From the NCBI GenBank assembly GCA_005406025.1, contig BGZK01000881.1:1-64000 (forward strand): a stretch of DNA of 64,000 nt, given 5' to 3'. A program made the position numbers and the translations under genes. Source of the stretch: Eumeta japonica (Eukaryota > Arthropoda > Insecta > Lepidoptera > Psychidae). Below, one piece after another: positions 10,122 through 24,400 of this stretch. Under the pieces are notes generated by a model. The model worked only from the letters and a program-made list of their open reading frames with translations. It was not told the DNA's origin and ran no database searches. The stretch's first letter is position 1. Each line of letters begins with the position of its first letter.

Positions 10122-10572
10122 CGCGGGTGTCGACCGCCCGGAGCGGAAGACAAGACAATTTTGCCGCCCTCTTATATAGGTATTTCAATTTAATGTATAC
10201 ATACATTAATTCTAGAAAACTTTTCGGCAAGAACAGTCATCATTATTTTGCATTATACAGGTTAGATCTTAAATAAAAAAGTTTATCTAAGTTTTACAAT
10301 CATGTTTATTAATACAAAAAATATTTTATTTCAACTACTTAGATACATTGTTGTAACAGGTACAATACCTATCACTTAAGTTTAGGTACCTACAACTTGA
10401 CGATCGCCAAGATTAAAATTAGCGAATCCAATATGAAACGCAAATCAATTTTTAATAAAAATTAGAACTATACTATTATGTAATATATATATATATTTAT
10501 TGAAAAATAATATAAATAAAATACATAAAAACCAACCTTCCGTCTTTAATTAAAAATTTATACGTCTTTTTT
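10122..10572. other. AT-rich spacer, nothing recognised
   Basis: The first 60 bases after the Bel/Pao remnant are GC-rich, then the sequence becomes AT-rich, including a short run of TA dinucleotides near 10487-10497. No domain, repeat or RNA gene was seen. Confidence 0.5.
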
Positions 10573-11480
10573 TTTTAAGAGCAGTCTTTTATTGTACCAT
10601 CAATGTCTATTGCATCACACACCTCTTGCTCAATAGACAAGATAGCCAAATTAGTTAGTCTTAAAGTACTCATTGTTGATCTTAAATAATTTTTAATCGA
10701 CTTAAATTTTGAAAAACTTCTCTCACAGCTGGCATTGCTAATGGCAACTGTGAAAAATATTCGTAGCATTTTTAAAATATTAGGCAGAGCATCTTCCAGC
10801 TTGGATTTCAGGATAAATCTAAATGATTCAAGTGAGTTTGCATTAATTAATTTATTTTCGTTGCCTATAGCAGCAACGAAAATCCGCAGTCGATGTCGTT
10901 CCAGTTTGAAATCCTGCTCGTCAATTTCGACAGATGCGTAGTCTAAATTACATTTAATGTCATCTGGATCTAGTAATATGGCCGGCGTTAGATAAGCAAA
11001 CCTATCCGTTAAATTTTGTAGCTGCTGGAAAAGCTCACGAATTTCTACAGTGATTCTATCTAACTAAGATAACAGCTTTCGTCTCAACTCATTTTCACAA
11101 AACAAGTTATCATTTCTAGTTCCGTCATCAAAAATATGCCTTCTTATTATGCGCCTCTGAAGTTTTATGGAAATTCCGAGTTTTTCACACATATTTTTTG
11201 CATAACTTATAGCGCCATCTACTCATTCCTCTCGTTTCTCTGTCAATATCATCTGCGAAGCATTTACTTTCTGAGCGCACAATCTTATGTTAAGTCCCTA
11301 TGTTTGTAAATATCTTTGTGCATCATTTACTTCCTGTAGCACCGGTTGCCAAAGGCCCAAGAAACAAAGAAAGGAAAATGACTGCATCGTTTTCTACAAG
11401 GTCAGCACCAGCATTGATTACTGAGCGACCCTGTGTAAAACCGAACTGTTTTTTGAACTATTGATTATTACAATAAAAAT
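10573..11480 (-). pseudogene. hAT transposase (ZMYM1-like), C-terminal part, decayed
   Basis: The minus strand holds an open frame 10575-10769 with the hAT dimerisation signature (VAISNASCERSFSKFKSIKN, then YLRSTMSTLRLTNLAILSIE). This is the C-terminal end of the ZMYM1-like hAT proteins found in many animal genomes. Upstream on the same strand, broken frames to about 11480 keep family phrases such as ADDIDRETR and NDNLFCENELRRKLL. Many stops and frameshifts separate them. No terminal inverted repeats or duplication could be found, and a LINE fragment abuts the upstream side. Confidence 0.75.
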
Positions 11481-11506
11481 GTAGAAGTTGATTTAGGATC
11501 GATACC

Positions 11507-12045
11507 TCAAAAATTGTACCTAATGTCTGCAGTACATTTATAGACCTGAAGGTAATGGGGTTTGAATTCCCTACTGCCTTTAAATGTGGGAAGAACTTTG
11601 CTTTCTTTTATCAGATCAGAAAACATGTGTTGATGATGGCACATGCCATCATCCATACATTTATTAAAAACAAGCGCCAGATGCAGTGCAATACAATCAA
11701 TAATGGAGTTTACAATTGTAACTGAAAGACCATGGAGATCAGTAGTCTTTTTCATATCCAACAACTTGAATGCCTTAATAATGTCTTCCGAATTTATGTA
11801 TTTCAATTCTAAATTAATGTTAACAGGTGGAATATTTTCCCTCAATAAGGATTCAGCAAGAGCGGGAGATGAATTGAGAGATTCGGTAGTCAAAATTAGA
11901 ATGTCAGTAAAAATGTTTCAAAGACTTCAGCAAATTCAGTCTTTTTTTTTTAGAATTTTATCATTTAAGTTGAAAGTCAAGATCGCGACTTTTAATTTTG
12001 GCAATTTCGTTGCTTATGACACTCCAAGGTATTTTTTTTAATTTT
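11507..12045 (-). pseudogene. LINE reverse transcriptase N-terminal fragment
   Basis: The minus-strand frame 11507-11893 reads like the region just before and at the start of a non-LTR reverse transcriptase: INSEDIIKAFKLLDMKKTTD, LHGLSVTIVNSIID, then ALVFNKCMDDG and DLIKESKVLPTFK. Upstream broken frames to about 12045 look like the linker that precedes the domain. The order fits Jockey- or CR1-type elements, but the catalytic YADD box is not present, so the clade cannot be fixed. It ends 380 bp before the Cpsf6 start codon. Confidence 0.75.
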
Positions 12046-12427
12046 TTGTTGTTCTTTATTTTACTATAAATATAATTGGTTTTTATGGTGATACAAACAC
12101 ATTTAAAAGTTTTTCAATAACTTTCAACATACTCGGTAAATCTCTTTCTTTTTTCGTATATTCTTTCGACATAAAAATTGCACAATTTTTTCTTACTTTT
12201 GTCTATTTCCACTGATGCCCACTGATGCACAATCTATAAATGATAACTTAGTGATTCATTTACTTTAATGATTCTTGTTTGGAAAATAATAGTGTTTATA
12301 CACTAGCAATACTGTTTTCATATTTTTATTGCCACATTAATAAATTTTGGTATCCATGTAACTCTTGTAATTTAGATAGCTAAATATAATTCATACTGAT
12401 TCGATTCTATTTGATTGTTGTCGCAAA
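12046..12427 (+). promoter_or_regulatory. Upstream region and 5' untranslated sequence of Cpsf6
   Basis: This AT-rich 380 bp between the last transposon relic and the Cpsf6 start codon must hold the core promoter unless an untranslated exon lies further upstream. I see no strong TATA box at a sensible distance and no CpG-rich segment. The duplicated phrase CCACTGATGCCCACTGATGC at 12210-12229 is the only notable local repeat. Confidence 0.4.
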
Positions 12428-12493
12428 ATGGCGGATGGTGGCGTCGATATAGATTTGTACGCTGATGATATAGAAGCTGATTTTAATAGAACG
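12428..12493 (+). CDS. Cpsf6: Cpsf6 exon 1 (start codon)
   Basis: This exon codes 22 residues, MADGGVDIDLYADDIEADFN then RT, an acidic N-terminus typical of CPSF6. It ends ACG before the donor GTAAAA, in phase 0. The ATG has A at -3 and G at +4. The following intron is only 106 bp. Confidence 0.92.
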
Positions 12494-15400
12494 GTAAAAA
12501 ATACATTAATTTAACGTAATTTGCGTTTAGTGTATACATATATTTTGGTTTCAACAAGTAATAACTTTTCTGTAAATGTACGTTGGTTTGGTGTCGTAGG
12601 ACGAGTTTGGAGGCGAAAACGTGGATCTATACGACGATGTGTTAGCTGCGCCGGGGTCGGGCTCAGGACCTTCTGGTCCTGGACCGGCTAAACCCGAGGA
12701 TGCGGACGGGCCTGGCACCGTGACGGCACACCCGCCAGAGGAGACCAACGGCGCTACTCCCTACAACACCGCAGCGTCGGGTCCGCCGAACGCACATCAC
12801 GGTCGTCGCTTTCAGCTCTACGTCGGAAACCTTACTTGGGTTCGTACTGCTTCAATCATGTACGTTAAGTCTAAGATAAGGTTAAAACTTGCGTTAAGGC
12901 TGTCATTATTTCGTAACTTCTTTCTCATAATGCCATTATTTCGGTGGTAGTTATTATTGTTTTAAAAGGTGTATATTTTTGTGTTTATTCTCATGTGAAT
13001 CTAAACTTTATATTTTGATTTAAAATTGTTATAATGATAGCCTTTGCACTGAATGACTGGACGTCGTTGAAAGTATTTATTTTATCATTATTCTACTAAG
13101 CATTGCATACAGACTATATTCGTATTATATTTTTATTAAAACTACATTAAATTAAGTGTTTTTAACTAAAAGATGTTATAGTACTCATCTTTTTGTCATT
13201 TGTTTTTCAACTGGCATGTTAATTATTTTGCTATCAAACATTGAAAAATGTTGTATTATGTACTTTACATTTACATACCTGTCTCAATAAAGATATTTTT
13301 TAAATACATACTATATTTCAAATAGTCAGATGGAAGGAGTTTATGACATTTGTGTGCCAATTATAAATAGTTTATGAAGAAGCTAAGCAGTATAAATTAC
13401 ATATCATAGACATTTTTTTATGGGTAAATAGTTTCAATAATTTAAGGATCTTGTTTTGATTTTGCTTTTTTAAAAGGTATCTATTTGTCAAGATGTAAAT
13501 AATATTTTTTCTAAAATTAAAGACTAAAGACTTTCTTTAGAATTTAATTTTCCAACTTTTATTTATTAGGCTGCTACCTTAAATTTTATAATAATCAGTG
13601 CAAATGTGTGATAACATAGAAGCTCTTAGTTATTATAAAATACTTTGGTTTATATATGGGAGTAAAACTGTATTTTTAAAAAGGAATGCCCATTTGCGGT
13701 TTCACAAAGTGATAATAATCTACATGAAAGAATGTTTTTAATTTATGGTACATATGTTTTGTTGAATCATGGAAGAGCAACTTCTCCAGGAATGTGGGGT
13801 ACATATTTTCATTTTTTTTTAATTTTTTATTCTATTACAAACTAGGTATTCAGTACTAATTTCATTATTATAATTAATCAATTACAATTTGTATTCTAGT
13901 ACTTTCACTATGTTTTAAAATAATTTTAACAAAAAGTCACAAATTCTAACAAAATTTAGGCTTAGTTCCTACTCCACAATCTCCTCTTAATTCACTCTTA
14001 TCATTCACCTACAGTTAGTTCTCAAGTCATAATACATCTTTTTTTTAAAAGCAAGTTCGAAGAGATGGCATAGACAAGACCCTTAGTACAATACAAACTG
14101 AAATTTGACTAATAAACACTAATAAAATGCTATCATGGAGATGATTTTATGAGTCTTTTCAAGTATAAATTATAAAACAAAGATAAAATTTTTAACGGAA
14201 GCCATTTCAATCCTTTATATAATAGATATATTAAAACTTTGAATGGATGTTGATTGTTGTAACACATTATGCACTAGAATGTCGCAATTGTAATTGTCAA
14301 GAGAGATTAAAATCAGTTGCCGCTAATTTAATCTCCATAAAAAATGGTCATTCTTCTTTTTAATAACGCCCCACTCAAAAATCTACAAAAACTACTAGCA
14401 AAAGCTAAATATTTTCTTAACTCTGATTGCCACAGTAAGACCTGTGTTATGAGATTGCTTTTTAATTACTTATGTGATTGTTTTTTCAAAATGTTTTTTA
14501 CATATATTAAGGAAGATGGGTGGATAAATAGATGTTTTAGTAGAATAATGCAATGTTTTTTTTAATACTTCATAATTTGACTGTCCAGTTGTTTGTAATT
14601 CGCTAGATTGTGTAGAATCCATGGTTCTCAAAATTTGAAAATTTCTTTATACTCAAGGAATTTATCTTAGCTTATTGTTTCTTCTTTTATAAGTCCATCA
14701 TGGATGTATGTGTTTTTTCATGCGACTGTAATCTGTTCTGTATAGACTTGTCACAGGCTTATCATTATAATTGTGTTCTGTGGAGTCAAATGGTACTCCT
14801 TTTGATTTATTAAACCTCTTTGTAAATATACAAGCATTTTTTTGGAAAATTGTTTAAAATTCATATGTATGAATATTGATTGTTAATTTAAAATATCTGT
14901 TAATATAAAGGAGTATAATAAATGTAAGTCCTACTTTCTAATTGTGAATTAAAAGAATAACGATAGATGAAGTGTTTAAAGTTATTTTTTTTTGTCATGT
15001 TTTACTATAAAAATTGTTATGTCTTGTAGAAATATTATAATTGACATTTATAAGAAAATTTCTGGAATAATATAGATAAATATCATTTTTTGAGAGCCAT
15101 TGGAGTTGTAACTATCACATGACATTGTTGACACCATGTGTGGTATGGCAAACGAAAATGTGCCCTCTGGCTTTTCTGAAGGCTTATTTAAAACAGCCAT
15201 AGTGACTCAGGAGTGATGGTCTATATAATGATCACCATCTCTATATCCTTTAACACTATCCAAATTTGAGGGTGCATTTTCAATAAATTTTCTTTTCTAT
15301 CTTAAAGGATTGTAATGTAAGGTCATAACTTAGAAATGTTTGCACTCCTTTAAGTTAGCCATTTGGACTGTTTTATGACATATAACAATATACAACTCGA

Positions 15401-18400
15401 CAATCCACAACAGGAGGGTAAATGTAATAACAAATCAATTAAAATTGTAAATATTATAAATAGTGTGAGTAGAAAGTATTAACATGTGATTTTGTCACAC
15501 TTTTTTAAAATTAATGTTTTATATTATTTTTTATATCATGAATAATTAGTTAATTTATTTTTAGTGCTACATAAATTTTATAAAATGTGTTAGACACTAG
15601 TATATGAGTACTAATTTATTCAATTTTACCTTTGAAGTTTAAATTGCAATACTATGCACTGTTATACTAAAACAGTGTAATTTATGATTACACAACAACA
15701 AACTCGACCAATAAAATAATGTGCAGATATCATAACTTTTTTATAGTACAAAGTTTCGTACAGCACACAAATGTAACAGTGCCTTTGCAAGTTTGGTGAT
15801 CATTTATGGGAATGTGATTCACAATCATTTTCAATTGGCAGGTGTCTACACAATCATGTTTACAGATTTACCGATGTGCAGAGCTTGTAGGTGGACATTG
15901 ATTTACTTACAGGAAAGTTGTACACCTTTATCTTTGCTAGTTTATGCATGAGGTTCCAAATTATAGGTTCAGTTTGGAAAATGAATATTCTGATAAAATA
16001 AACTTAAATGTTTCCTTATTCTATGTGGCTGTCATTACAATAAAAATTAGGTCTTATAACAGTACTTTGGAAAATAATTGGGTGTGGTGACTAAGAGATG
16101 TGTATCCTCTGTGGTCAGCTGGGACTGAGCGACAAATGATTATGTGATGCATCATTATGGTTAAAGCAAGTCCTTTGGATCTGTGGTTGAAAAACCGATA
16201 ACATCGGAAAAGTGTACAACCACGGCTGATTAATGCCAATTGCAAATTAATATCTTTTTCACTTGATCATACATGCTAGAATTCACAATGTAATCTCCAT
16301 ACATGTGGAAGCATTATAAAGTAAATGAACTACGTTATTCAATCAAATTATCAGAAACTTATTGTCAGTTAACCATTTTCTAGTCTATAATTACTGTAAC
16401 TGCTTTGGCATTGGCTATACAGCAAAAATATTAATAATGTTACAGATTTCAACATGGTATGATCTTCTTGCATAACAATAGACAAGCATATCTCTTGCTT
16501 CATTGACATCATCCATTTTTTCATACAAGCTTGTCGATTTTGTGTGTTTCAAATTTGGTCCTTTTTCAGTATGCCGCCAATTTTGTCTGCATAGAATTTT
16601 CTAGGGTGACCTTTGTCAACCTTTCTGCCACACATTCACTCGGGGATTTATTTCGTCAGTCTACTTTCATCCTTTCCTGATGGCCATACATTTGACCTCA
16701 ACATATATTTTTCTACTCTAGTGACTATATCAATATCTATACCTAACAGTCTTATCAACACCTTCAAACCAACTGCTCTGACATCATTAAATCAATATCA
16801 ATCTTTCAAAGACACCACATATTGTTCATACATAAACATAGGGATCAGGACCCTATAATGAATTTATGAATAGCCAAATGCACTTGTAGTGAGTAATAAC
16901 AATCAAGACCCCATTCCTTCATTTCTCACATTCATTTTTCTTTCAATATTTTTATTATGTTTATCATCATTCATAACAGACTACCCAAGTATACAAACTC
17001 TTTCACTTTTGTTCAACACTCTCAACTTCTATGTAAATATATTGCATATAGCGGTCCTTTGCCTCTTTCAAACACCATCACCATACTCTTGCTGACATTT
17101 CTCTTGACAGAATCATTCGTTTTAGTTACCATTTCCTGTAGCTCGCATGCCGAAAAACGCAAGGATTACTTGATCATCAGCATACAGGAGGCATTTGATA
17201 GACAGCTTGTCTATTTTTACTCCAAACTCATACTTTCTGATCTTTCTGATTATGTAGACAGCCATCCATGAATACTTGAATAGCCACAGGAATCTATATA
17301 TCCTCGTTTGTCATGTCCAATGGATGTCAAACCAGTTAGTGTATACCTCATTTATTCTGATATAAGTACTGGAACCCCTGTATAGGGATTGCAGTGACTG
17401 TATCAATTTACTACTCACACCATATGTGGATAAGGTTTTCCACAGATCATTTTTTTCATTCTAATATAAGTTTTTTCCAGATTTACGAGAATACAAAAAC
17501 CTTTTGTCTCTTGGCCAAAAACTTCGGCATTGTTTCACAGAGAAAACACTTTGTCTGTACACCTCATCTTTTTTTGAAGTTCCATTTGTACATCACAGAT
17601 CTTATTCACATGCAAAAATCATTATTCTTACAATAATGATTTTTGCATACAGTTTGCCAACAACGCTGAGGAGGCTTATAGGGTAGTAATTTGTGTAAAC
17701 TAACTGTGAGCTTTTCCCTTTATAAAGGGGTACAATGATGGCTTTGCGCCAGTTTTTAGTTACCTTACGGCTTTTCCAGTATTTATTGAAGAGCTGGTAC
17801 AGCAGATCTGCCACTATTCTAATATAAAAAAATTGTGTTGAATGATCAGTAACACCTTTATTACATTTACCCTTCAATAATGTTTGTTCCCTTTTGAGTT
17901 TTCATCTATTGATTTCGTTAGCATTGGGAAGACCAATAAAATTAATAACATTACGTTACAAAATTACATTATGCCTAGTACAAGGAAAAAGTAAAGTGCT
18001 CTCTTATATAGTCAATTAAGTGATAATCAGTAGTTGTGTATTGTAAAGTGCCTTCGGTATGTTTTAGTGTTACTGTTTAGATTATTTTTGTTTTGAATTT
18101 AATAAAAATGTTGTCAATGAATCCTAATTTTTGAGATATTTACATCGTTTTTATGTTATTGTTGTTATTGTTATGGTTTGTATATTGTGTCCTTATGTTA
18201 TTAAATATCCATATATACTATATATATATTACATTTCACTTAGTAAATAAACCACATGCTACATGCTTTCTGATCTTGCAAATAATACTTACTATACACC
18301 TATTTGTAAATTTTATTTTTTTTTATTAAAATTTTTATATGAACATGAATGTAGTAATTAGGAAAAAGAGGTACTGTGTATAAAATCGTTTTGTGGATTG

Positions 18401-21400
18401 AAATGTGTCAAGTGTATGAGCAGTGTCGCTTATATTTATAATTAAGAAGTACATATATACATATATATCTATATAATGATAATACAAACCCTGACAATGG
18501 ATGAATTGTAAATATCTCTACACCTTAAAACATAATGCAATCATCATAGTTGTAAGTTATTAAATGTGTGCCTAGTGTGTTATAAAACTGCATGAGAAAG
18601 TTGAGACATGTTAGGCATGAGCGAATGGCAGGCAGGTTACTACTTAATATATGTCATGTACTACATGTAAAATGCTTTGTATTTATGACTAGTGATTGAA
18701 TTTATCTTTGAAGTTTTTCAAAACAAAAAACATTATATCGAATTACAAAAGCATTAAATTTTTGTATATATGTTTTAGCTACTTTTCATTCAAATTGAAA
18801 TTATGTGCTTTCTTCGTATATGATTATTGGAATGTTATTGCCATATCCTTGTTTCTGTTTTTCATGTGCCTTAAAATAATTTTTAAAATTATTTTGATTT
18901 ATAACTGTTAGAATACTAGACCAGTCAGGTGCCCTGACTCAGCACAATGCCGGTTGTGACACATCCTTAAGTGTATAGTAATTCAATATTTCAAAGCCTG
19001 GCTAAGTGCATGTTGAATTTGTATGACTTGTGTTCAGGTTTTTATTGTTATATACTGAAGTTATTTTGATTACAAATTGAGTCAATATAATTTTAAGTTC
19101 TGTGTTTGAAAGAGCCCATTTTTACAAATCATTGGTAAATGTATGTATATCTGCCTATAACAAATGGTGCCATATGGTAGCTACAAGTTCATAACAAATT
19201 TTGTTTAGTTTAAAAAATATGCAATTTAAAAAATAAACATTGTCTGATTAATAATATAATACAAAATTTCAATATGTTATATTTTTTAGGAAGAGGAAAA
19301 TTCATACAAAACTTCTTGTATGTTATTTATAAATTTTTATTTACAAATTTAATTATACATAAAATATAAATTATAAACTTTCAATTATAATTTTTTCGAT
19401 ATAAAATACAAGAAGCACCTATTATTATTTTTATAAGTTAATATTTAAATTTTACTTTATAAAAGATGTAGTTTAGTTATAATGCCTTAGATATTTTAGA
19501 CACATACTAAACACCATTTATTGTTGAATAACAGAACAAAGCTTAATGAAATATCAGGACCTTGAATAAGTTCTCACTGTTTCTTTTATAAAATAAAAGC
19601 TTTATTTGAATTATAAGGAACAAAAACATTTTATTCAAAGTATGGCCCATCATTAGCGACGACTTTCTCCCATCTTTCTGACAGTATATGAATTCCACGT
19701 CGGAAAAATGACATGTCTTTTGAGGCTATCTAAGAATCGATCCATTTTTTAGCTTCTTCGTAAGAATGAAAGCGCTGGTCAGCTAGGCCATGTGCCATCA
19801 AATGGAATGGGTGAAAATCAGATGGCTGTCAGGTGAATACGGCGGGTGGGGTAGAACTTCCCATTGAAGAGTTTCCAGGTAGGTTTTCACTGGTTTTGCA
19901 ACATGAGACCGAGCATTGTTATGTAGCAAAATCACTTTGTCGTGTTTCTGCTTGTATAGCGGCCATTTTTCTTTTAAGGATCAACTCAAAGTCGATAGTG
20001 ATTCCTTGTGATAGCCTCATTCGTTTTGAGCAGCTCATAATAAATCCACTCTGCTATTCCCACAAAATACAGAGAAGGAGCTTCGAACCATGGATATTTG
20101 GTTTTGCAGACGATGTTGATGCATGTTCGAGCATACCCCACGATTTTCTACGCTTTGGATTATTGTTGTATATCCATCTTTTATCGTCGGTCACAATGCG
20201 GTGCAAAAAATCTTTTCTTTTCTGTCGTTGAAGCAGTAGTTCACATGTGAGAAAACGCCGTTCGACGTCTGTTGGCTTCTATTTATACGGTACCTAATGT
20301 CCTTGCTTCTGGAACATTACGAAAACTTTTATATATTTTGAAATAGTTGACCTCATTTTTGTTCAGTTCTGTTAGCGTCTGACATCGATTTTCATCAAGT
20401 GATTCCTACAACTTTTCTGCATATCATATCCGACAAAGCATTGTCACCATAAGTCAGCGAGAATTCTATGTGCTTCAGCTGCAGATTTCTTTTGAATAAA
20501 GTAGTGCAATAAAATTCCTCGCTAATACACTTTATTTGGCACAAAAGTAGACATTTTCAGAACTAAGAAAAAATTACTTTGTTTACATTAAAATGAACTA
20601 CAATACACTGAAATTTAAGGTTAGATACGCTACTGCCTTGCATGTGTGTTACCATTAGAAATTCCACGAATGGGGTACTGCTATTGCCATCTTCGAAGAA
20701 ACAGCGAGAACTTACTTAAGGTCCCAATAATTTGCAACATTCTGTTGTGCTATTAAAAGTTTTAAATTGTTTTTAATTTGTACCTGTTAGTTGCTACTTA
20801 GCTGTCATAGATCTACGGTTTTAATTAATTTATCCATAGGAAGCCATCTCTCATATAGTACACCTAAAGTGATATCTGAGAAAAAGGATGTTTATTAAGT
20901 GATTCATCTTTTACACTTTGAATGAAAGCATTGATGATTTTTGTTCTAAGTTATAAAAACTTTAACTACATTTGATGATACATATTTTTTTGTGTTTTTC
21001 TTAATATTGCAGATATTCTCTTTTTCCATTATTTGTGATTCATTCTAGAATTATTTAACCAGTATTTCGAAGATCAAATCGAGAGACAAAAAGTGGCATT
21101 TAAAAAAAAATGCAATGTATATGCAATTCATACATATTTAAATTTCATATTCTCTTATCTTTTATTACATAAGGTACTAAATTTATTGTTTTTTCAATAG
21201 TCTGACTTACGATAATTGTTTTCTTTCAATTAAATTTTTGTATTCCAAATTATTTTAGAATCATCACCAGTTTTAATTACTTTAAAGTTTCAGTTCCCTT
21301 GAAATAGTTTTGAGAAAATGCTGTGATAAAAACTGGAACGTTTTTGATAAAAATTATTCAGATTATTGTGATGCCTAAAAGTGAGCTGTAATAAAAATTA

Positions 21401-24400
21401 AATATCAATTAAACACACAAACAAATAACCAGCATTTTTGTTGCTTCTTTATGTTAGGTTTTTGTATGAATTAAGTTCTCATTGGCATAAAACATTATGG
21501 GTAGTTATTATTAAACTATATTTATCATTATAAACAATGAGATTTATTTAAGATAATATATCAAATTACTTAATATCAAAATAAACTAGTTTGTATACAT
21601 TTTGTGTTATGTAACTGGCTTTTTGCTAAGTCTGGAATGTAATTAACTGTCTGTTATAACTTGAAAATACATATGAACAACCATCTCCAGCCAATATCTA
21701 TTAGTTGATTTCACAAAATTATTCTGTTTAATGACATCCCACCATTGTGTTATCATTTTACTGTTAATCTCCAATTGTCTGTTATTCTATAATATCGCAT
21801 TTTTTGGATTGCGTTGAAGTTCGCGGTGCGCGTTCTCACCCACCTGCGTCTGCGCACGAGGTGAGGACGTGTTCTGCTTTTTATTTTATTTTTTATTTTT
21901 GACGTTAATATTCTCTTGTCAGGTTCTCGAGGGAGGTAAGCCTTTTCTCTATTTTGTGATGTAGCTTTACGGTACCGTTTAGTTTTATTATGACTCATGT
22001 GAAAATAAGTCAGGTATAATATAATAAGTTCGCGGAGCCACTTATATGATCGGATTTTTTATTGTTAGATTTGCATGATATTGTTCTATAGCAATGGGTA
22101 AGGTCTGCTAGTCTTTAGAATTTCCCTTTATGATTGTCCACTTTCTGAAAGGAAATACTTTGTTTTTAAGTTTTATACTTCAAAAATGATAACAAACATG
22201 TTAAATAGTATATTCTATCTGATGAGTGTTGTGAAATATTTGCCATATTATAAATGTAATCATTAATACTTAGTTTTGCAAGTGATCGAATATACGCGTT
22301 TTACATTGTAAATTTATGTTGGTTGTAGTACTCTCACGATATGACGAAATATCATCATATTCAGTCCATTTTTATTGACAGTAATTCACAAGCGATCACC
22401 GAACTACTGATTGAACATTCAAACCATTTATAAGTTTTATATTATGGCTGTTCATTTTGTCTAATAGTTAATGAAGTAGTGCTACGTCTGTAGTCATTTA
22501 TTTAAAATATAAAATTGTTTCCCTCGGGCTTGCCCTGATTTCAATCATTGTACACGACTTTTTGAACTTCATTTAGTGTTTTTTGTGAGTCACCTATGAA
22601 AGAGTACATTATAACAATATGTGAATGAAAATAAAATATAGTAAAAAGTAAAACTGTTTCCTTTTTATTATACCCAACCGGTCCTCGCGAAACAGTAGTT
22701 CCTTTCGGAGTCGTGTTTGTGCGCGCGCGACCGTCACGACGCTGTGCCGTTTTGGACTGCATATCGATAAATGAAAGTTTTCACTTTATAAAATAAAGAT
22801 CGAAGTGCTACATTTTAGTGGTAGAAAGAATACCTCTGTATTGGGTTTTGAGTCGCAACGTCCATGTGCAGCCGGGTAAGAAATTTTATTTATTTAGTGA
22901 GTGAGTGCACAAATATAAATGTGTGGTGTGTCCGTATGGTTGAATGGTCTGATTGCAGAACGAACGGCTTTGCGAGACGAGGGACTACAGATTTTGAAGT
23001 CGACGTTTATATGAATGGTTTAGGCTAAGTTAAGTGTGCGAGTGCAGTCAGAGGGGCAGTGTGCTGATGGCGCGTTGGCGCGTTGGGTTGCAGTATACGA
23101 CGGACCAGGACATAGCGAGCGCCATCGCGGACGTGGGCGTGGCCGACTTCCAGGATGTCAAGTTCTTCGAGAACCGCGCCAACGGCCAGTCCAAGGGCTT
23201 CTGCGTGGTGTCGCTGGGTTCGGAGCAGTCGGTGCGGCTTGTCTTAGATCGCCTACCGAAGAAGGACATCCATGGCCATCCTCCCGTTGTCACTATGCCC
23301 ACGAAACAGGTCTAGTAACGTTTAAACATTACGATAAAAATTAAGATTACTCATGAATGATGGTGTTTATATAGCATGACTATACACTGGTGTCCGAATG
23401 GCTCTGGTATATATGTGGTTGAAATGATAGTGATGAGGTTCTCATAAAAAATCTCATAATTTATTTTTCAAAACTCGGTCAATTTTAAATATTGTTGAAT
23501 GTTATCAATTTTATTATTCAAGGAATTACTAGTAGATGTGCGGGTGCGAATAAGTCGCACGATTTTTTTATACACATGTAATAAAAATTTTGAGCGCGAA
23601 CTAGTTTTGTAATTGTGATAAGTACGTACGTAGTAATTGCTGCGATATGACTGTATTAAGTTACATACAATGTTTTTTATTGATACCTATTAAATAATTT
23701 ATGATTGTTTTTTTTTAAACAATAAAAAAAAACAATCATAAATTGAATAAAAATAGTTCACTATGTACTAGATTATATTCTATGATAAAAAAATATTCTA
23801 GGAAATGATTCTAAAGTCATACGGGTTAATTTCGCGAGTTTTACTAAAAATTGATAAAAGAATTAAGTACTTATTGTAATATGAAGAGGTGATGTGTAAT
23901 CTCTATTATTATTAGTTTGAAAGTATTTTAATAATGTTATAAAATAAGCAGTGCTAAATTTCTAATCCTACAGAATATATATACCACCATTTTTTCATTT
24001 AACATAGTTGAAAAATTTGAACTTTATATGATGTGAAATGTATTATAGAAGATTGGTATAGTATAACAAACAGTGACGTCCTTAAAAGGTTTGCAGAATG
24101 GACATATGTTAACGAATATATCAATTTCTAATTTAGTATGTTGCTGTTTGCGCATGAGACTATCATACTGTAGTATTTTGTATTTTAATGTTTATTTTTC
24201 GTTTTTGCTCGAGATTTGATTTAATTCGCGTGTGGTTTTTTTTTTTTCTGTAAGTCTTTGTGGTAAAGTAAGGCAATGACCGTCCAATTGTTGAGCATCG
24301 TTTTCGCACCAAAAGGTACTGGGTTCAAAACACCGTGGGCGCATTGACTTTTCAACTTAAAATGAACCATTCGTTCCGTGCCTTAGAAAGTACATAATAA

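Noticed and set aside
12551..12748. Minus-strand Pro/Ser-rich frame over Cpsf6 exon 2
   Set aside because: Antisense shadow of a conserved coding exon.
22541..22762. Possible small gene with GC-rich start in intron 2
   Set aside because: No domain, frame continues into AT-rich low-complexity DNA, and orientation is opposite to the GC trend; kept only as part of the possible promoter region.
24286..24334. Possible tRNA gene
   Set aside because: A- and B-box-like words are present but no cloverleaf with an anticodon arm could be drawn; called a SINE head instead.
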